A DNA stretch of 34,910 nt from GCA-003244245 sp035276605 (GTDB lineage: Bacteria > Actinomycetota > Actinomycetes > Mycobacteriales > Pseudonocardiaceae), in NCBI GenBank assembly GCA_035276605.1, contig DATELN010000187.1, positions 1 through 34,910 of the forward strand. Reading direction: 5' to 3'. The position numbers were made by a program, and so were the translations under genes. Each line of letters opens with the position of its first letter. Position 1 is the first letter of the stretch. Shown here one piece after another: positions 7,736 through 14,731 of this stretch. A model generated the notes under the pieces. That model made no database searches, was not told where the DNA came from, and saw nothing but the letters and a program-made list of their open reading frames with translations.

Positions 7736-8085
7736 GCACCACCGAGCCTGCCGGCGCTATCGGCACCGGGCGCCCCACAGATCCCTGGACTGCCGCCCAA
7801 AAAAGCGTCGAGTTCGCCACCTTGCGCGCGCGGCTGCGTGGATTCGTCTTCCCCATGACCGCGGTCTTCCTAGCCTGGTACTTCTTATATGTCGTATTGG
7901 CGGCCTTCGCGCCGCATTTCATGGCCATCAAGGTCACCGGCAATGTCACCATCGGACTGATCTTCGGCTTGCTGCAGTTTGTCTCCACGTTCGCGATCAC
8001 GATGATCTATGTACGCTTCGCCAACCGCGACCTCGACCCCGTCAGCAGCCGGATCCGCGAGCAAGTCGAAGGGGGAGGCTGGTGA
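7732..8085 (+). CDS. DUF485 membrane protein
   Basis: A 117-residue small membrane protein with two TM helices and the DUF485 core: FVFPMTAVFLAWYFLYV (about 38-54), then AFAPHFMAIKVTGNVTIG, GLLQFVSTFAITMIYVRFAN and an amphipathic tail. DUF485 (YjcH) genes sit immediately before acetate permease actP in many bacteria. The GTG start is preceded by GGAGG at 7720-7724. Its TGA (8083-8085) overlaps the GTG of the next permease by four bases, so the two are translationally coupled. Probably an accessory protein of the ActP-type permease. Confidence 0.93.
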   Translation: MSTTEPAGAIGTGRPTDPWTAAQKSVEFATLRARLRGFVFPMTAVFLAWYFLYVVLAAFAPHFMAIKVTGNVTIGLIFGLLQFVSTFAITMIYVRFANRDLDPVSSRIREQVEGGGW

Positions 8086-10874
8086 CCATACCGTTAGCAG
8101 CGTTAGCCCAGACCGCCGTCGGCCAGCCACTACTCAACGGCGGCATCTTCCTGTTTTTCGTGCTGGTCACCCTGGTCATCGTGTTCCGCGCGTCGCGCCG
8201 CACCCGCACCGCCGCGGACTACTACGCCGCAGGCCGAAGCTTCACCGGCCCGCAGAACGGGGTCGCCATCTCCGGCGACTACCTGTCCGCGGCCTCGTTC
8301 TTGGGCATCGCCGGTGCTATCGCGGTGTTCGGCTACGACGGTTTCCTGTACTCGATCGGCTTCCTGGTCGCGTGGCTGGTGGCCTTGCTACTGGTCGCCG
8401 AGCTACTGCGCAACACCGGCAAATTCACTATGGGTGACGTGCTGAGCTTCCGGATGCGCCGGCAGCCAGTACGGACAGCAGCTGCTGTATCCACGCTGGT
8501 GGTCTCTTTGTTCTACCTGCTGGCGCAAATGGCCGGGGCCGGCGGGCTGGTCGCACTGCTGCTCAACGTCAAGGACGCGACAGGCCAGGCGTTGGTGGTC
8601 GGAGTGGTCGGCCTGCTGATGATCTTCTATGTGCTCGTCGGCGGGATGCGCGGCACCACCTGGGTGCAGATCGTCAAGGCTGCGTTGCTGATCGTCGGTG
8701 CGGGCATGCTGACCGCCTGGGCGCTGGGCGCCTTCGGGCTCAACTTCTCCGCCATACTGGGCGAGGCGACGGCGCACTCGTCGCATGGCCAAGCCGTACT
8801 CGCCCCGGGTCTGCAATACGGCAAGAGCACCACAACCAAGATTGACTTCGTGTCGCTGGGGCTGGCCCTGGTGCTGGGTACCGCAGGCCTGCCGCACATC
8901 CTGATGCGCTTCTACACGGTGCCGTCGGCCAAGGAGGCCCGCCGATCGGTGGTGTGGGCGATCTGGCTGATCGGCGTGTTCTACCTGTTCTCCCTGGTGA
9001 TCGGTTACGCCGCCGCGGCCATGGTGGACGGCGGTCCGGCGCGAATCGCCGCGATGCCAGGCGGGGAGAACTCCGCGGCGCCGCTGCTGGCCTACCAGCT
9101 GGGCGGTGAGGTGTTCCTCGGCTTCATCTCGGCAGTTGCCTTCGCCACCATCCTCGCGGTGGTGGCCGGCTTGACGATCACCGCGTCGGCGTCGTTCGCG
9201 CACGACGTCTACGCCAACGTGATCAAGCGAGGCAACTTGGACGCGGACAGCGAGGTGCGGGTCGCCCGCATCACCGCGTGCGTCATCGGCGTGCTGGCGG
9301 TGCTGGGTGGCATCGCCGCGCTGGGCCAGAACGTTGCCTTCCTGGTGGCACTGGCCTTCGCGGTGGCCGCTTCGGCGAACCTGCCGACGATCCTGTACTC
9401 GCTGTTCTGGAAACGGTTCAACACCACCGGCGTGCTGTGGAGCATGTACGGCGGCTTGATCAGCTGCGTGCTGCTGATCTTCTTCTCGCCGGCCGTGTCG
9501 GGCACCCCGAAGTCGATGTTCCCCCATGTCGACTTCGCGATCTTCCCGTTGAAGAATCCGGCGCTGGTCTCAGTGCCGCTGGCGTTCCTGCTCGGCTATG
9601 TCGCCACGGTGTTTAGCCCGAAAGACGCAGCGGACGAAGCCCGTTATGCCGAGATGGAGGTGCGCGCGCTGACTGGGGCCGGTGCCGAGCGGTCGACCTC
9701 GGAGCCAGCGCCCTCGCAGCCAGTCCTGCCACCGCCACCGCCAGCCCGCCCGGCGCTGCACCCGGCTCCCGCCGATCCCGCCGAGGTGCCCGCAATCCCG
9801 ACCCAGCGCGGCCCGAGCCGCAAGCCAGTCGTGATCGCCGCCGGCGTGCTCACCGGGGTGATCCTGCTCGCGGTGTCCATCTCCGTGAACCGGGTGCTGG
9901 CCTCGGCGCCTGCCGAGGCGGCCAAGCCAGTCACGCCGCAACAAGCGGCGGATATCGGCCCGGAGGTGGCGATCCCGGCGCTGGGGCCCACCATCCAGGT
10001 CGGCAAGACTCCCGGCTTCGTCGCAGTCTCGCCCAATGGCCGGCAGGCTTACATCGCCAACCGCAATGCCCAGATCGTCACCGTGGTGGACACCGCGGTC
10101 AACCAGGTGACCGCAACCATCCCGATCACCGCGGGGCCGCCGCAGTTCCTGGCCTTCGCGCCGGACGGCCGCACCCTCTACGTCACCATCTACAACGACA
10201 CGCGGACCATCCACGTGGTCGATGTGCTCGACACCGCGACGAACACGGTGGTCGGGACCATCCCGCAACAGGCCCGCCCGTACCTGCCTGCGGTCACCCG
10301 CGACGGCAAGCGCCTATTCATCCCTAACCACGACATCGGTTCGGTGTCGGTGGTCTCCACCGACACCAACACGGTGATCGCTCAGGTCCCCGTCGCCCCC
10401 AACCCGCACTCGGTCGCGTTCTCCCGGGACAGCAGCCGGGCTTACACCGCCAACCACGAGTCAAACTTGGTGTCAGTGGTCGACACCACCACCCTTGAGG
10501 TGCTGGCGACCATCCCGGTCGGCAAGAGCCCACACAGCATTGCCGTGCATCCCAACCTGCCGCTGGTTGCCATCGTCAACTACGACGCCAGCAGCGTCTC
10601 GATGATCGACAGCATTACGAACAGGGTGCTGACGACCATCCCGGTCGGTAAGAACCCGCAAGACATCGCGTGGGCCCCGGATGGGCGGTTCGCCTACGTG
10701 GTCAACGAGGGCAGCAACACGGTCTCGGTGATCGATGTCCGGAGCAACCGGGTGACCGCGACCATCCCGACCGGGATCCAGCCGACCAGCATTGCGGTGT
10801 TGCCCAACGGCCGGCAGGCGTATGTGAGCAACGTGTCAGCCGGCACGCTCACCATCCTGGAGCTCACGGGGTGA
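8082..10874 (+). CDS. ActP/MctC-type SSS permease fused to a YVTN beta-propeller
   Basis: A 930-residue fusion. Residues 1-536 are a complete acetate-permease-like symporter (SGDYLSAASFLGIAGA near 66-81, GLPHILMRFYTVPSAKEARR near 270-289, closing EMEVRALTGAGAE where ordinary homologues end). A Pro/Ala-rich linker follows (537-580, including a VLPPPPPARP run), then a basic PSRK and one TM helix (about 586-607). Residues about 628-930 form seven YVTN/YncE-type repeats, each with variants of the patterns SPNGRQAYIAN, VTVVDTAVNQV and TATIPVG. The first short strand (PEVAIPAL) could close the ring. The positive-inside rule puts the propeller outside the membrane. The start GTG 8082 overlaps the DUF485 stop. 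The upstream open frame back to 7704 lies in the DUF485 gene and is not part of the protein. Confidence 0.93.
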   Translation: MTIPLAALAQTAVGQPLLNGGIFLFFVLVTLVIVFRASRRTRTAADYYAAGRSFTGPQNGVAISGDYLSAASFLGIAGAIAVFGYDGFLYSIGFLVAWLVALLLVAELLRNTGKFTMGDVLSFRMRRQPVRTAAAVSTLVVSLFYLLAQMAGAGGLVALLLNVKDATGQALVVGVVGLLMIFYVLVGGMRGTTWVQIVKAALLIVGAGMLTAWALGAFGLNFSAILGEATAHSSHGQAVLAPGLQYGKSTTTKIDFVSLGLALVLGTAGLPHILMRFYTVPSAKEARRSVVWAIWLIGVFYLFSLVIGYAAAAMVDGGPARIAAMPGGENSAAPLLAYQLGGEVFLGFISAVAFATILAVVAGLTITASASFAHDVYANVIKRGNLDADSEVRVARITACVIGVLAVLGGIAALGQNVAFLVALAFAVAASANLPTILYSLFWKRFNTTGVLWSMYGGLISCVLLIFFSPAVSGTPKSMFPHVDFAIFPLKNPALVSVPLAFLLGYVATVFSPKDAADEARYAEMEVRALTGAGAERSTSEPAPSQPVLPPPPPARPALHPAPADPAEVPAIPTQRGPSRKPVVIAAGVLTGVILLAVSISVNRVLASAPAEAAKPVTPQQAADIGPEVAIPALGPTIQVGKTPGFVAVSPNGRQAYIANRNAQIVTVVDTAVNQVTATIPITAGPPQFLAFAPDGRTLYVTIYNDTRTIHVVDVLDTATNTVVGTIPQQARPYLPAVTRDGKRLFIPNHDIGSVSVVSTDTNTVIAQVPVAPNPHSVAFSRDSSRAYTANHESNLVSVVDTTTLEVLATIPVGKSPHSIAVHPNLPLVAIVNYDASSVSMIDSITNRVLTTIPVGKNPQDIAWAPDGRFAYVVNEGSNTVSVIDVRSNRVTATIPTGIQPTSIAVLPNGRQAYVSNVSAGTLTILELTG

Positions 10875-10876
10875 GG

Positions 10877-10939
10877 GTGGGCTCCGCCCACGCTGACCGC
10901 GTGAGTGGCGATGCACGTTATTGCGTGCATCGCCACTCA
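10877..10939. terminator. Tandem hairpins after the permease-propeller gene
   Basis: Two stems follow the stop codon. GTGGGC/GCCCAC (10877-10891) has a three-base loop. Then comes a perfect 16-bp stem with arms 10902-10917 and 10924-10939 and loop TTATTG. Neither is followed by a T-run, but GC-rich hairpins without T-tracts are common actinobacterial 3' ends. Both lie upstream of the rhodanese promoter. Confidence 0.65.
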
Positions 10940-10967
10940 TGGGGGCGTCAGCCCTCTGCACGATGGC

Positions 10968-10981
10968 TAGGATTGGCAGCT
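10968..10981 (+). promoter_or_regulatory. Leaderless-type -10 box of the rhodanese gene
   Basis: TAGGAT at 10968-10973 lies eight bases before ATG 10982. This supports that start and separate transcription from the permease operon, behind the hairpins. Confidence 0.5.
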
Positions 10982-11320
10982 ATGAACTACCCGGTACCGG
11001 CCTGTTCGGTAGCAGACCTCCCAGCGGGCGCTGTGCTGCTGGACGTACGGGAAAACGACGAATGGGCCGCCGGGCACGCGCCGGACGCGGTGCATGTCCC
11101 GATGGGGCAGGTGGTGGCGCGGCTGGACGAGATCGCCGCCGCGCTGCCCGATCGCCCGGTCCGCGTGGTGTGCCGCTCCGGAGGCCGCTCCGTCCGGGTT
11201 ACCGCGTATCTGCAGCAAGCCGGCTGGGACGTGGTCAATGTCGACGGCGGCATGCGCGCCTGGGCTGCCGCCGGCCGCCCCATGGTCACCGACTCGAACG
11301 CGGCACCACGAGTGCTGTAG
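10982..11320 (+). CDS. Rhodanese-like sulfurtransferase
   Basis: A 112-residue single-domain rhodanese. The fold markers are LLDVRENDEWAAGHAPDAVHVP (written here in two parts: LLDVRENDEW and GHAPDAVHVP) and the active-site loop CRSGGRS, with persulfide-carrying C64. The CRSGGRS loop is that of small actinobacterial sulfurtransferases that handle persulfide sulfur, rather than of phosphatase-like Cdc25 domains. Complete length for a stand-alone domain. No metallo or TusA partner lies beside it. The next gene starts 4 bases after its stop, so it may be in an operon with the DUF4328 gene. Confidence 0.93.
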   Translation: MNYPVPACSVADLPAGAVLLDVRENDEWAAGHAPDAVHVPMGQVVARLDEIAAALPDRPVRVVCRSGGRSVRVTAYLQQAGWDVVNVDGGMRAWAAAGRPMVTDSNAAPRVL

Positions 11321-11324
11321 ATCA

Positions 11325-12011
11325 GTGGCTAGCCCGCCGGATGAGCAGATGCGCGGACTGGCCGCAGTGGCAGTCCCCCTGCTGGGATTGACGGCAACAC
11401 TGGTGCTGGTCACGGGTGCCGCCGAAGCATGGCGGTACGCGCTGCTGCTGGACAGTCGCTTCGACGCGCTGCCCGCCGCGCCCTTGCACGCCAGCGACGC
11501 ATTGGTTGTCACCGGCGGGGTGATATCGCTGCTGTCCTCCGTGCTCGCCGGTGCGGTCACGCTGGGCTGGCTGATACACGCCAGTACGGTTGCAGCCCAG
11601 GCCGCGGCGGTCACCCGGACCCGGCCGAGCTGGCAGCTTGTCGCTGGAGTGCTGGTACCAGGGATCAATCTGGTGCTGCCGGGCGCGATGCTGGCCGAAC
11701 TTGAGCACGCCGCGCTCGGCCGTGACCCGACCCACCGGCCGCGCCCTTCCACATTGGTTCTCGGGTGGTGGGTGGTGTGGTCGTTGGGGGTGCTGTTGAC
11801 CGCCACGACGCTGCTGTGGAACCTACGCGGCGGGGTTCAGGCCCGCGCTGACGGCGTCCTGCTGCATGTGGCCACCGATCTGGTCGCGGCGGCCGTCGCG
11901 GTGGCCACGATCGTCGTGGTGCGTCGGCTGACCCGGTTGCTCAGCCCGGCGCAGCTGGGCGGCGCACGCCGTCTCGTGGTCGTCCGGATCCCTGGCGTTT
12001 CCAAGGGCTGA
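11325..12011 (+). CDS. DUF4328-type multi-pass membrane protein
   Basis: A 228-residue integral membrane protein. Hydrophobic helices lie at about 11-33, 56-80, 98-122, 140-160 and 180-198. The central WQLVAGVLVPGINLVLPGAMLAELEHAA region (described by its parts WQLVAGVLVPGINL and PGAMLAELEHAA) matches the DUF4328 pattern of a Trp/Pro-Gly loop between helices. I chose GTG 11325, four bases after the rhodanese stop. The open frame extends further upstream only as a shadow of the rhodanese gene. Function of the family is unknown. A short hairpin follows the stop. Confidence 0.72.
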   Translation: MASPPDEQMRGLAAVAVPLLGLTATLVLVTGAAEAWRYALLLDSRFDALPAAPLHASDALVVTGGVISLLSSVLAGAVTLGWLIHASTVAAQAAAVTRTRPSWQLVAGVLVPGINLVLPGAMLAELEHAALGRDPTHRPRPSTLVLGWWVVWSLGVLLTATTLLWNLRGGVQARADGVLLHVATDLVAAAVAVATIVVVRRLTRLLSPAQLGGARRLVVVRIPGVSKG

Positions 12012-12030
12012 TTGCCGGCTCAGCCGGCAA
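12012..12030 (+). terminator. Short GC hairpin after DUF4328 gene
   Basis: TTGCCGGC (12012-12019), loop TCA, GCCGGCAA (12023-12030), immediately after the stop codon and followed by AATAG. The perfect 8-bp stem with a tight loop is a plausible intrinsic terminator. Confidence 0.55.
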
Positions 12031-12068
12031 AATAGTGATCCATCGGACACGTGAGTGCCCGGACGCGG

Positions 12069-12080
12069 TAGCGTCCGCCC
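12069..12080 (+). promoter_or_regulatory. Leaderless-type -10 box of the DUF5926 gene
   Basis: TAGCGT at 12069-12074, six bases, then GTG 12081. The spacing fixes the GTG as the start codon. Confidence 0.6.
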
Positions 12081-13025
12081 GTGACCAAAACGAAGACGCG
12101 CCGACCGACCAACGGTCAGATCAATCCACGCCAGACCTGCCCGTGCGGCTCAGGCAAGAGGTACAAGGCCTGCCATGGTGACCCCGGCGGCACCGGAGAT
12201 GTCATCGTCAGCCGCCCCTTCGAGGGGCTTGCGGCCGAGCGCCAGCTGGTCGCGCTGCGTGAGTTCGTGCCCTCGGCGACCGCGCCGCTACCGCTGGCCC
12301 AGCCGGGCGACCGGGACGTCACCCTGGCCTCGTTGCTTCCGGGGGCCGCCTCCGCAGTCGTGCGCCAAGACGGCACCGCGCTGGTCGGCATGCAAGTACT
12401 GAGCCGCTCCGGGGACCTGTCCCGCGATCTCGGCCGGGCGGTGAACTGGGCGCTCAGCGCACAGCCCGGCTCGGTGCTCCCGGTGGTCGATACCACGGCC
12501 GGCGGTGAGCAGATCCGGCTCCAGGATCTGGTGGACCCCGATGCGTCCCTGGACATCACCATGCACCCGGACTTCACCTGGTGGCTGCCGGACGGGGAAA
12601 GCCCAACCGGTGAGGCAGCGGCCGCGTTGAAGAAGGCCAACGATGCGATCATGCCGACTGAGCCGGTGACCGGGACCGGGGTCGAGGTTGCCTACTGGGT
12701 CGATGCCGGGGAGAAGGCGCATCTGCGGTGGGTCCGCCAGGAGCCCGAGGACCAGCTCCTCGCCGCGATGGCCCGGCTGTCCGCCCGGGACGAGCTGGAT
12801 CTCGGAGAGGGCTCCCGGTTTGCTGGCTCGTTTCGCGCCCACGGGGTGCTGGTGCCGGTGTGGGACCTGGACCGCGAGCAGCATGCCCGCGAATGGATAG
12901 CCCCCGCGGAGTCGTTCGCCCAGCGCCTCACCGAGTCCCTGGGATCGCTTGACGCCACCCCCCTCACCGACCCCGAACGCCGCGCGCTGCGCGCCCTGCA
13001 CAGCCGCCAACTCACCCTCCGCTGA
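12081..13025 (+). CDS. SEC-C motif protein, DUF5926-like
   Basis: A 314-residue protein with an N-terminal SEC-C zinc-binding motif, CPCGSGKRYKACHG (C20, C22, C31, H32), named after the SecA C-terminus but found in many unrelated proteins. The rest matches the layout of an actinobacterial family of unknown function: a long alpha/beta domain with AVNWALSAQPGSVLPVVD, HPDFTWWLPD and an RALRALHSRQLTLR tail. It is not SecA, because the helicase domains are absent. It is monocistronic, with its own promoter and a terminator shared with the convergent protease gene. Confidence 0.85.
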   Translation: MTKTKTRRPTNGQINPRQTCPCGSGKRYKACHGDPGGTGDVIVSRPFEGLAAERQLVALREFVPSATAPLPLAQPGDRDVTLASLLPGAASAVVRQDGTALVGMQVLSRSGDLSRDLGRAVNWALSAQPGSVLPVVDTTAGGEQIRLQDLVDPDASLDITMHPDFTWWLPDGESPTGEAAAALKKANDAIMPTEPVTGTGVEVAYWVDAGEKAHLRWVRQEPEDQLLAAMARLSARDELDLGEGSRFAGSFRAHGVLVPVWDLDREQHAREWIAPAESFAQRLTESLGSLDATPLTDPERRALRALHSRQLTLR

Positions 13026-13060
13026 CCGATATCAGATGGTAGAGGTTTAGTCCGCAGGCT

Positions 13061-13083
13061 GGCGCCAACTTCCCCTTGGCGTC
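13061..13083. terminator. Bidirectional hairpin between convergent genes
   Basis: GGCGCCAA (13061-13068), seven-base loop, TTGGCGTC (13076-13083): an 8-bp stem with one G-U pair. It lies between the convergent ends of the DUF5926 gene (13025) and the CPBP protease gene (13111). Confidence 0.5.
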
Positions 13084-13110
13084 GGGGTGCGGTCTTGAGA
13101 ACTTCTCCGG

Positions 13111-13932
13111 TTAGGGCAGCCACGAGACGTGGCCGTGGAGGAGGGCATAGCCGGCGAAGGCGACGGTGTCGATAACGGCGTGCGCGGTGATGAGAGGATA
13201 GAGGCGCGTGGTGCGTTGCCAGAGGCGGGCAAAGACCAGGCCCATAAGCAGGTTGCCCACGCACCCACCGAAGCCCTGGTAGAGGTGGTAGCTACCGCGC
13301 AGGGCTGCGCTGGCCAGCACGGCGGCGCCCTCCCCTGATCCGAGCTGGCGTAATCGGGTGATCAGGTACGCCACCACGAGGACTTCCTCGGCCACCGCGT
13401 TGGCCACCGCCGCCACGATCAGCACCGGGATTCGCCACCAGGTGTCGCCCAGCGCTGAGGGCAACACGGTGAGATTCAGACCGGCGGCACGGGCCAGCAG
13501 GTACAACCCCAACCCCGGCCCGCCGATCAACGCCGCAAGTCCAGCGCCCAGCCCGATGTCGCGCGCCATCGGCCGGCGGGGCAGCCCGATGGCGCGCAGC
13601 GAGATGCCGCTGCGCCACAGCAGGTAGCCGCCTAACCCTGCCCACGCCAGCAGCTGGACCACCCCGGTCAGCTGGTAGAACAAATCCAGCAGGGGCACCT
13701 TGCGCGCCGGCGCATTGATGGCCACCGACTGGTTGGCTAGGGAACCCGGCACCAGTAGCGAGTCCACCAGCGCCAGCAGGCTCCGTAGCCCGGCCAGCCC
13801 CAGCGTCACCGCCAGCACCAGGACGATCTCGGCGACCAGCGCACGGCGTTGCCCGGGATCGGTGACCACCGCGGGCTGTGTCGGACGAACGGGCGCCAGC
13901 CAGCCTCGCAACCCCACACCCCGCGCGCTCAC
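13111..13932 (-). CDS. CPBP-family intramembrane metalloprotease
   Basis: A 273-residue CAAX-prenyl-endopeptidase/bacteriocin-processing (Abi/CPBP) family membrane protease with about seven to eight TM helices. The signature is visible as AVAEEVLVVAYLITRLRQLG (the EE..R motif), then SYHLYQGFGG with the metal-binding His, and a last helix ITAHAVIDTVAF. Members cleave peptides within the membrane or act in immunity; the substrate here is unknown. Start GTG 13932 is supported by a minus-strand TAGCGT box seven bases upstream. It is divergent from the gene at 13977. Confidence 0.92.
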   Translation of the reverse strand: MSARGVGLRGWLAPVRPTQPAVVTDPGQRRALVAEIVLVLAVTLGLAGLRSLLALVDSLLVPGSLANQSVAINAPARKVPLLDLFYQLTGVVQLLAWAGLGGYLLWRSGISLRAIGLPRRPMARDIGLGAGLAALIGGPGLGLYLLARAAGLNLTVLPSALGDTWWRIPVLIVAAVANAVAEEVLVVAYLITRLRQLGSGEGAAVLASAALRGSYHLYQGFGGCVGNLLMGLVFARLWQRTTRLYPLITAHAVIDTVAFAGYALLHGHVSWLP

Positions 13933-13945
13933 GCCCTTGACGCTA
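13933..13945 (-). promoter_or_regulatory. Leaderless-type -10 box of the CPBP protease gene
   Basis: On the minus strand TAGCGT occupies 13945-13940, seven bases before GTG at 13932. It is paired with a plus-strand box at 13965 in a short divergent spacer. Confidence 0.55.
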
Positions 13946-13964
13946 TCGGCCTGGGTTTGCCGCG

Positions 13965-13976
13965 TATCGTGGGTCC
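13965..13976 (+). promoter_or_regulatory. Leaderless-type -10 box of the gene at 13977
   Basis: TATCGT at 13965-13970, six bases, GTG 13977. The two divergent -10 boxes are 19 bases apart, so the -35 region of each promoter lies on the other's initiation region. Confidence 0.6.
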
Positions 13977-14357
13977 GTGTGGCGCTTCGTGCTGGCCCGG
14001 CGGTGGTGGGTTGGGCACGTGCTGGTCATGTTGTGTTGTGGCCTGTTCATCTGGCTGGGCCGCTGGCAGTGGCATCGAGCTGAATCCCCCACCGGCAGCT
14101 GGCAGAACTTTGGCTACGCCTTGCAATGGCCGCTGTTCGCCGTCGTGCTTGCTGCGGCCTGGGTTCGGTTCCTGTGGTTGGAGCGGCATGTCCGGGTGAC
14201 CAGCCAGGAGCCTGCACCGGCAGCGACTTTCACTCCACCGGTTCCCCGCGCAGCTAGCCGTAACGCTCCCGCACCGACCACGGAGGACGATCCCGACGAT
14301 GAGCTCGCCACGTACAACGCCTTCCTCGCCCGGCTCGCTGAGCAGGACCGGCAGTAG
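13977..14357 (+). CDS. Small two-TM membrane protein of unknown function
   Basis: A 126-residue protein starting MWRFVLARRWWVGHVLVMLC. TM helices lie at about 12-28 and 47-68, joined by a short loop with WQWHRAESPTGSWQNFGYA. A Pro/Ala-rich cytoplasmic tail follows, then an acidic helix (DDPDDELATYNAFLARLAEQD) that I give only as residues about 103-124. The start is fixed by the -10 box six bases upstream. Its 3' end overlaps the next gene's start by 59 bases in another frame, indicating coupling with the DUF3817 gene. The family is conserved-looking but has no known function. Confidence 0.78.
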   Translation: MWRFVLARRWWVGHVLVMLCCGLFIWLGRWQWHRAESPTGSWQNFGYALQWPLFAVVLAAAWVRFLWLERHVRVTSQEPAPAATFTPPVPRAASRNAPAPTTEDDPDDELATYNAFLARLAEQDRQ

Positions 14358-14676
14358 CGCCGACCAGGTCAAGGTCCGGTTGCTCGGGTACCGGGTGATG
14401 GCATACGCCACGGGCGTGATGCTGCTCGTGCTGACCAGCTCCGTGGTGCTGCATTACGGATTCGGGGACCACCGGCTGTGGTGGAGCGGACCGGTGCACG
14501 GTTTTCTCTACATGGGCTACCTCGTCGCCACCGTCGTGCTGGGTACTACAGTGCGGTGGCAGCCGGTACGCATGGTGCTGATCGCGCTAGCCGGCACGAT
14601 CCCGTTCATGTCCTTTGTGGCCGAGCGCAACGTCACCCGCGAGGTGCGGGGGCAGCTTGCGACCCCGCCGAAATAG
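14299..14676 (+). CDS. DUF3817 integral membrane protein
   Basis: A 125-residue membrane protein with three TM helices (about 32-52, 61-83, 87-108). It carries the DUF3817 features: YRVMAYATGVMLLVL, then the GPVHGFLYMGYL helix and the PFMSFVAERNVTREV end. Start ATG 14299 overlaps the upstream gene by 59 bases. GGAGGA at 14282-14287 lies 11 bases before it, a slightly long spacing. TTG 14380 is an alternative that would avoid the overlap and drop a Ser/Thr-rich leader. Function unknown. Confidence 0.85.
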   Translation: MSSPRTTPSSPGSLSRTGSSADQVKVRLLGYRVMAYATGVMLLVLTSSVVLHYGFGDHRLWWSGPVHGFLYMGYLVATVVLGTTVRWQPVRMVLIALAGTIPFMSFVAERNVTREVRGQLATPPK

Positions 14677-14718
14677 CAGAAACTGGTGAGCCCTGACTAG
14701 TCCCGGATCCAGCCCAGC

Positions 14719-14731
14719 TAAGGTGCCTCAG
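14719..14731 (+). promoter_or_regulatory. Leaderless-type -10 box deciding the start at 14732
   Basis: TAAGGT at 14719-14724 lies seven bases before GTG 14732. The alternative GTG 14723 overlaps the -10 box itself, so it cannot be the leaderless start. Confidence 0.55.

Noticed and set aside
7704..8081. N-terminal extension of the permease-propeller frame (open from 7704)
   Set aside because: It is the DUF485 gene read in another frame, Arg/His-rich and not protein-like. GTG 8082 overlaps the DUF485 stop and gives a normal permease N-terminus.
8403..9527. 374-codon open frame on the minus strand
   Set aside because: Antisense shadow of the symporter. Composition is His/Gln/Arg-rich, as expected of reverse reading of GC-rich membrane-protein codons.
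9570..10268. 232-codon minus-strand frame opposite the propeller
   Set aside because: Repetitive Asp/Val/His pattern produced by the repeats of the propeller on the other strand.
10473..10870. Regular DNA-level repetition suggesting a tandem or CRISPR-like array
   Set aside because: The periodicity is about 126 bases and equals the YVTN blade codons. Sequences diverge at synonymous and variable positions, with no spacer/repeat structure.
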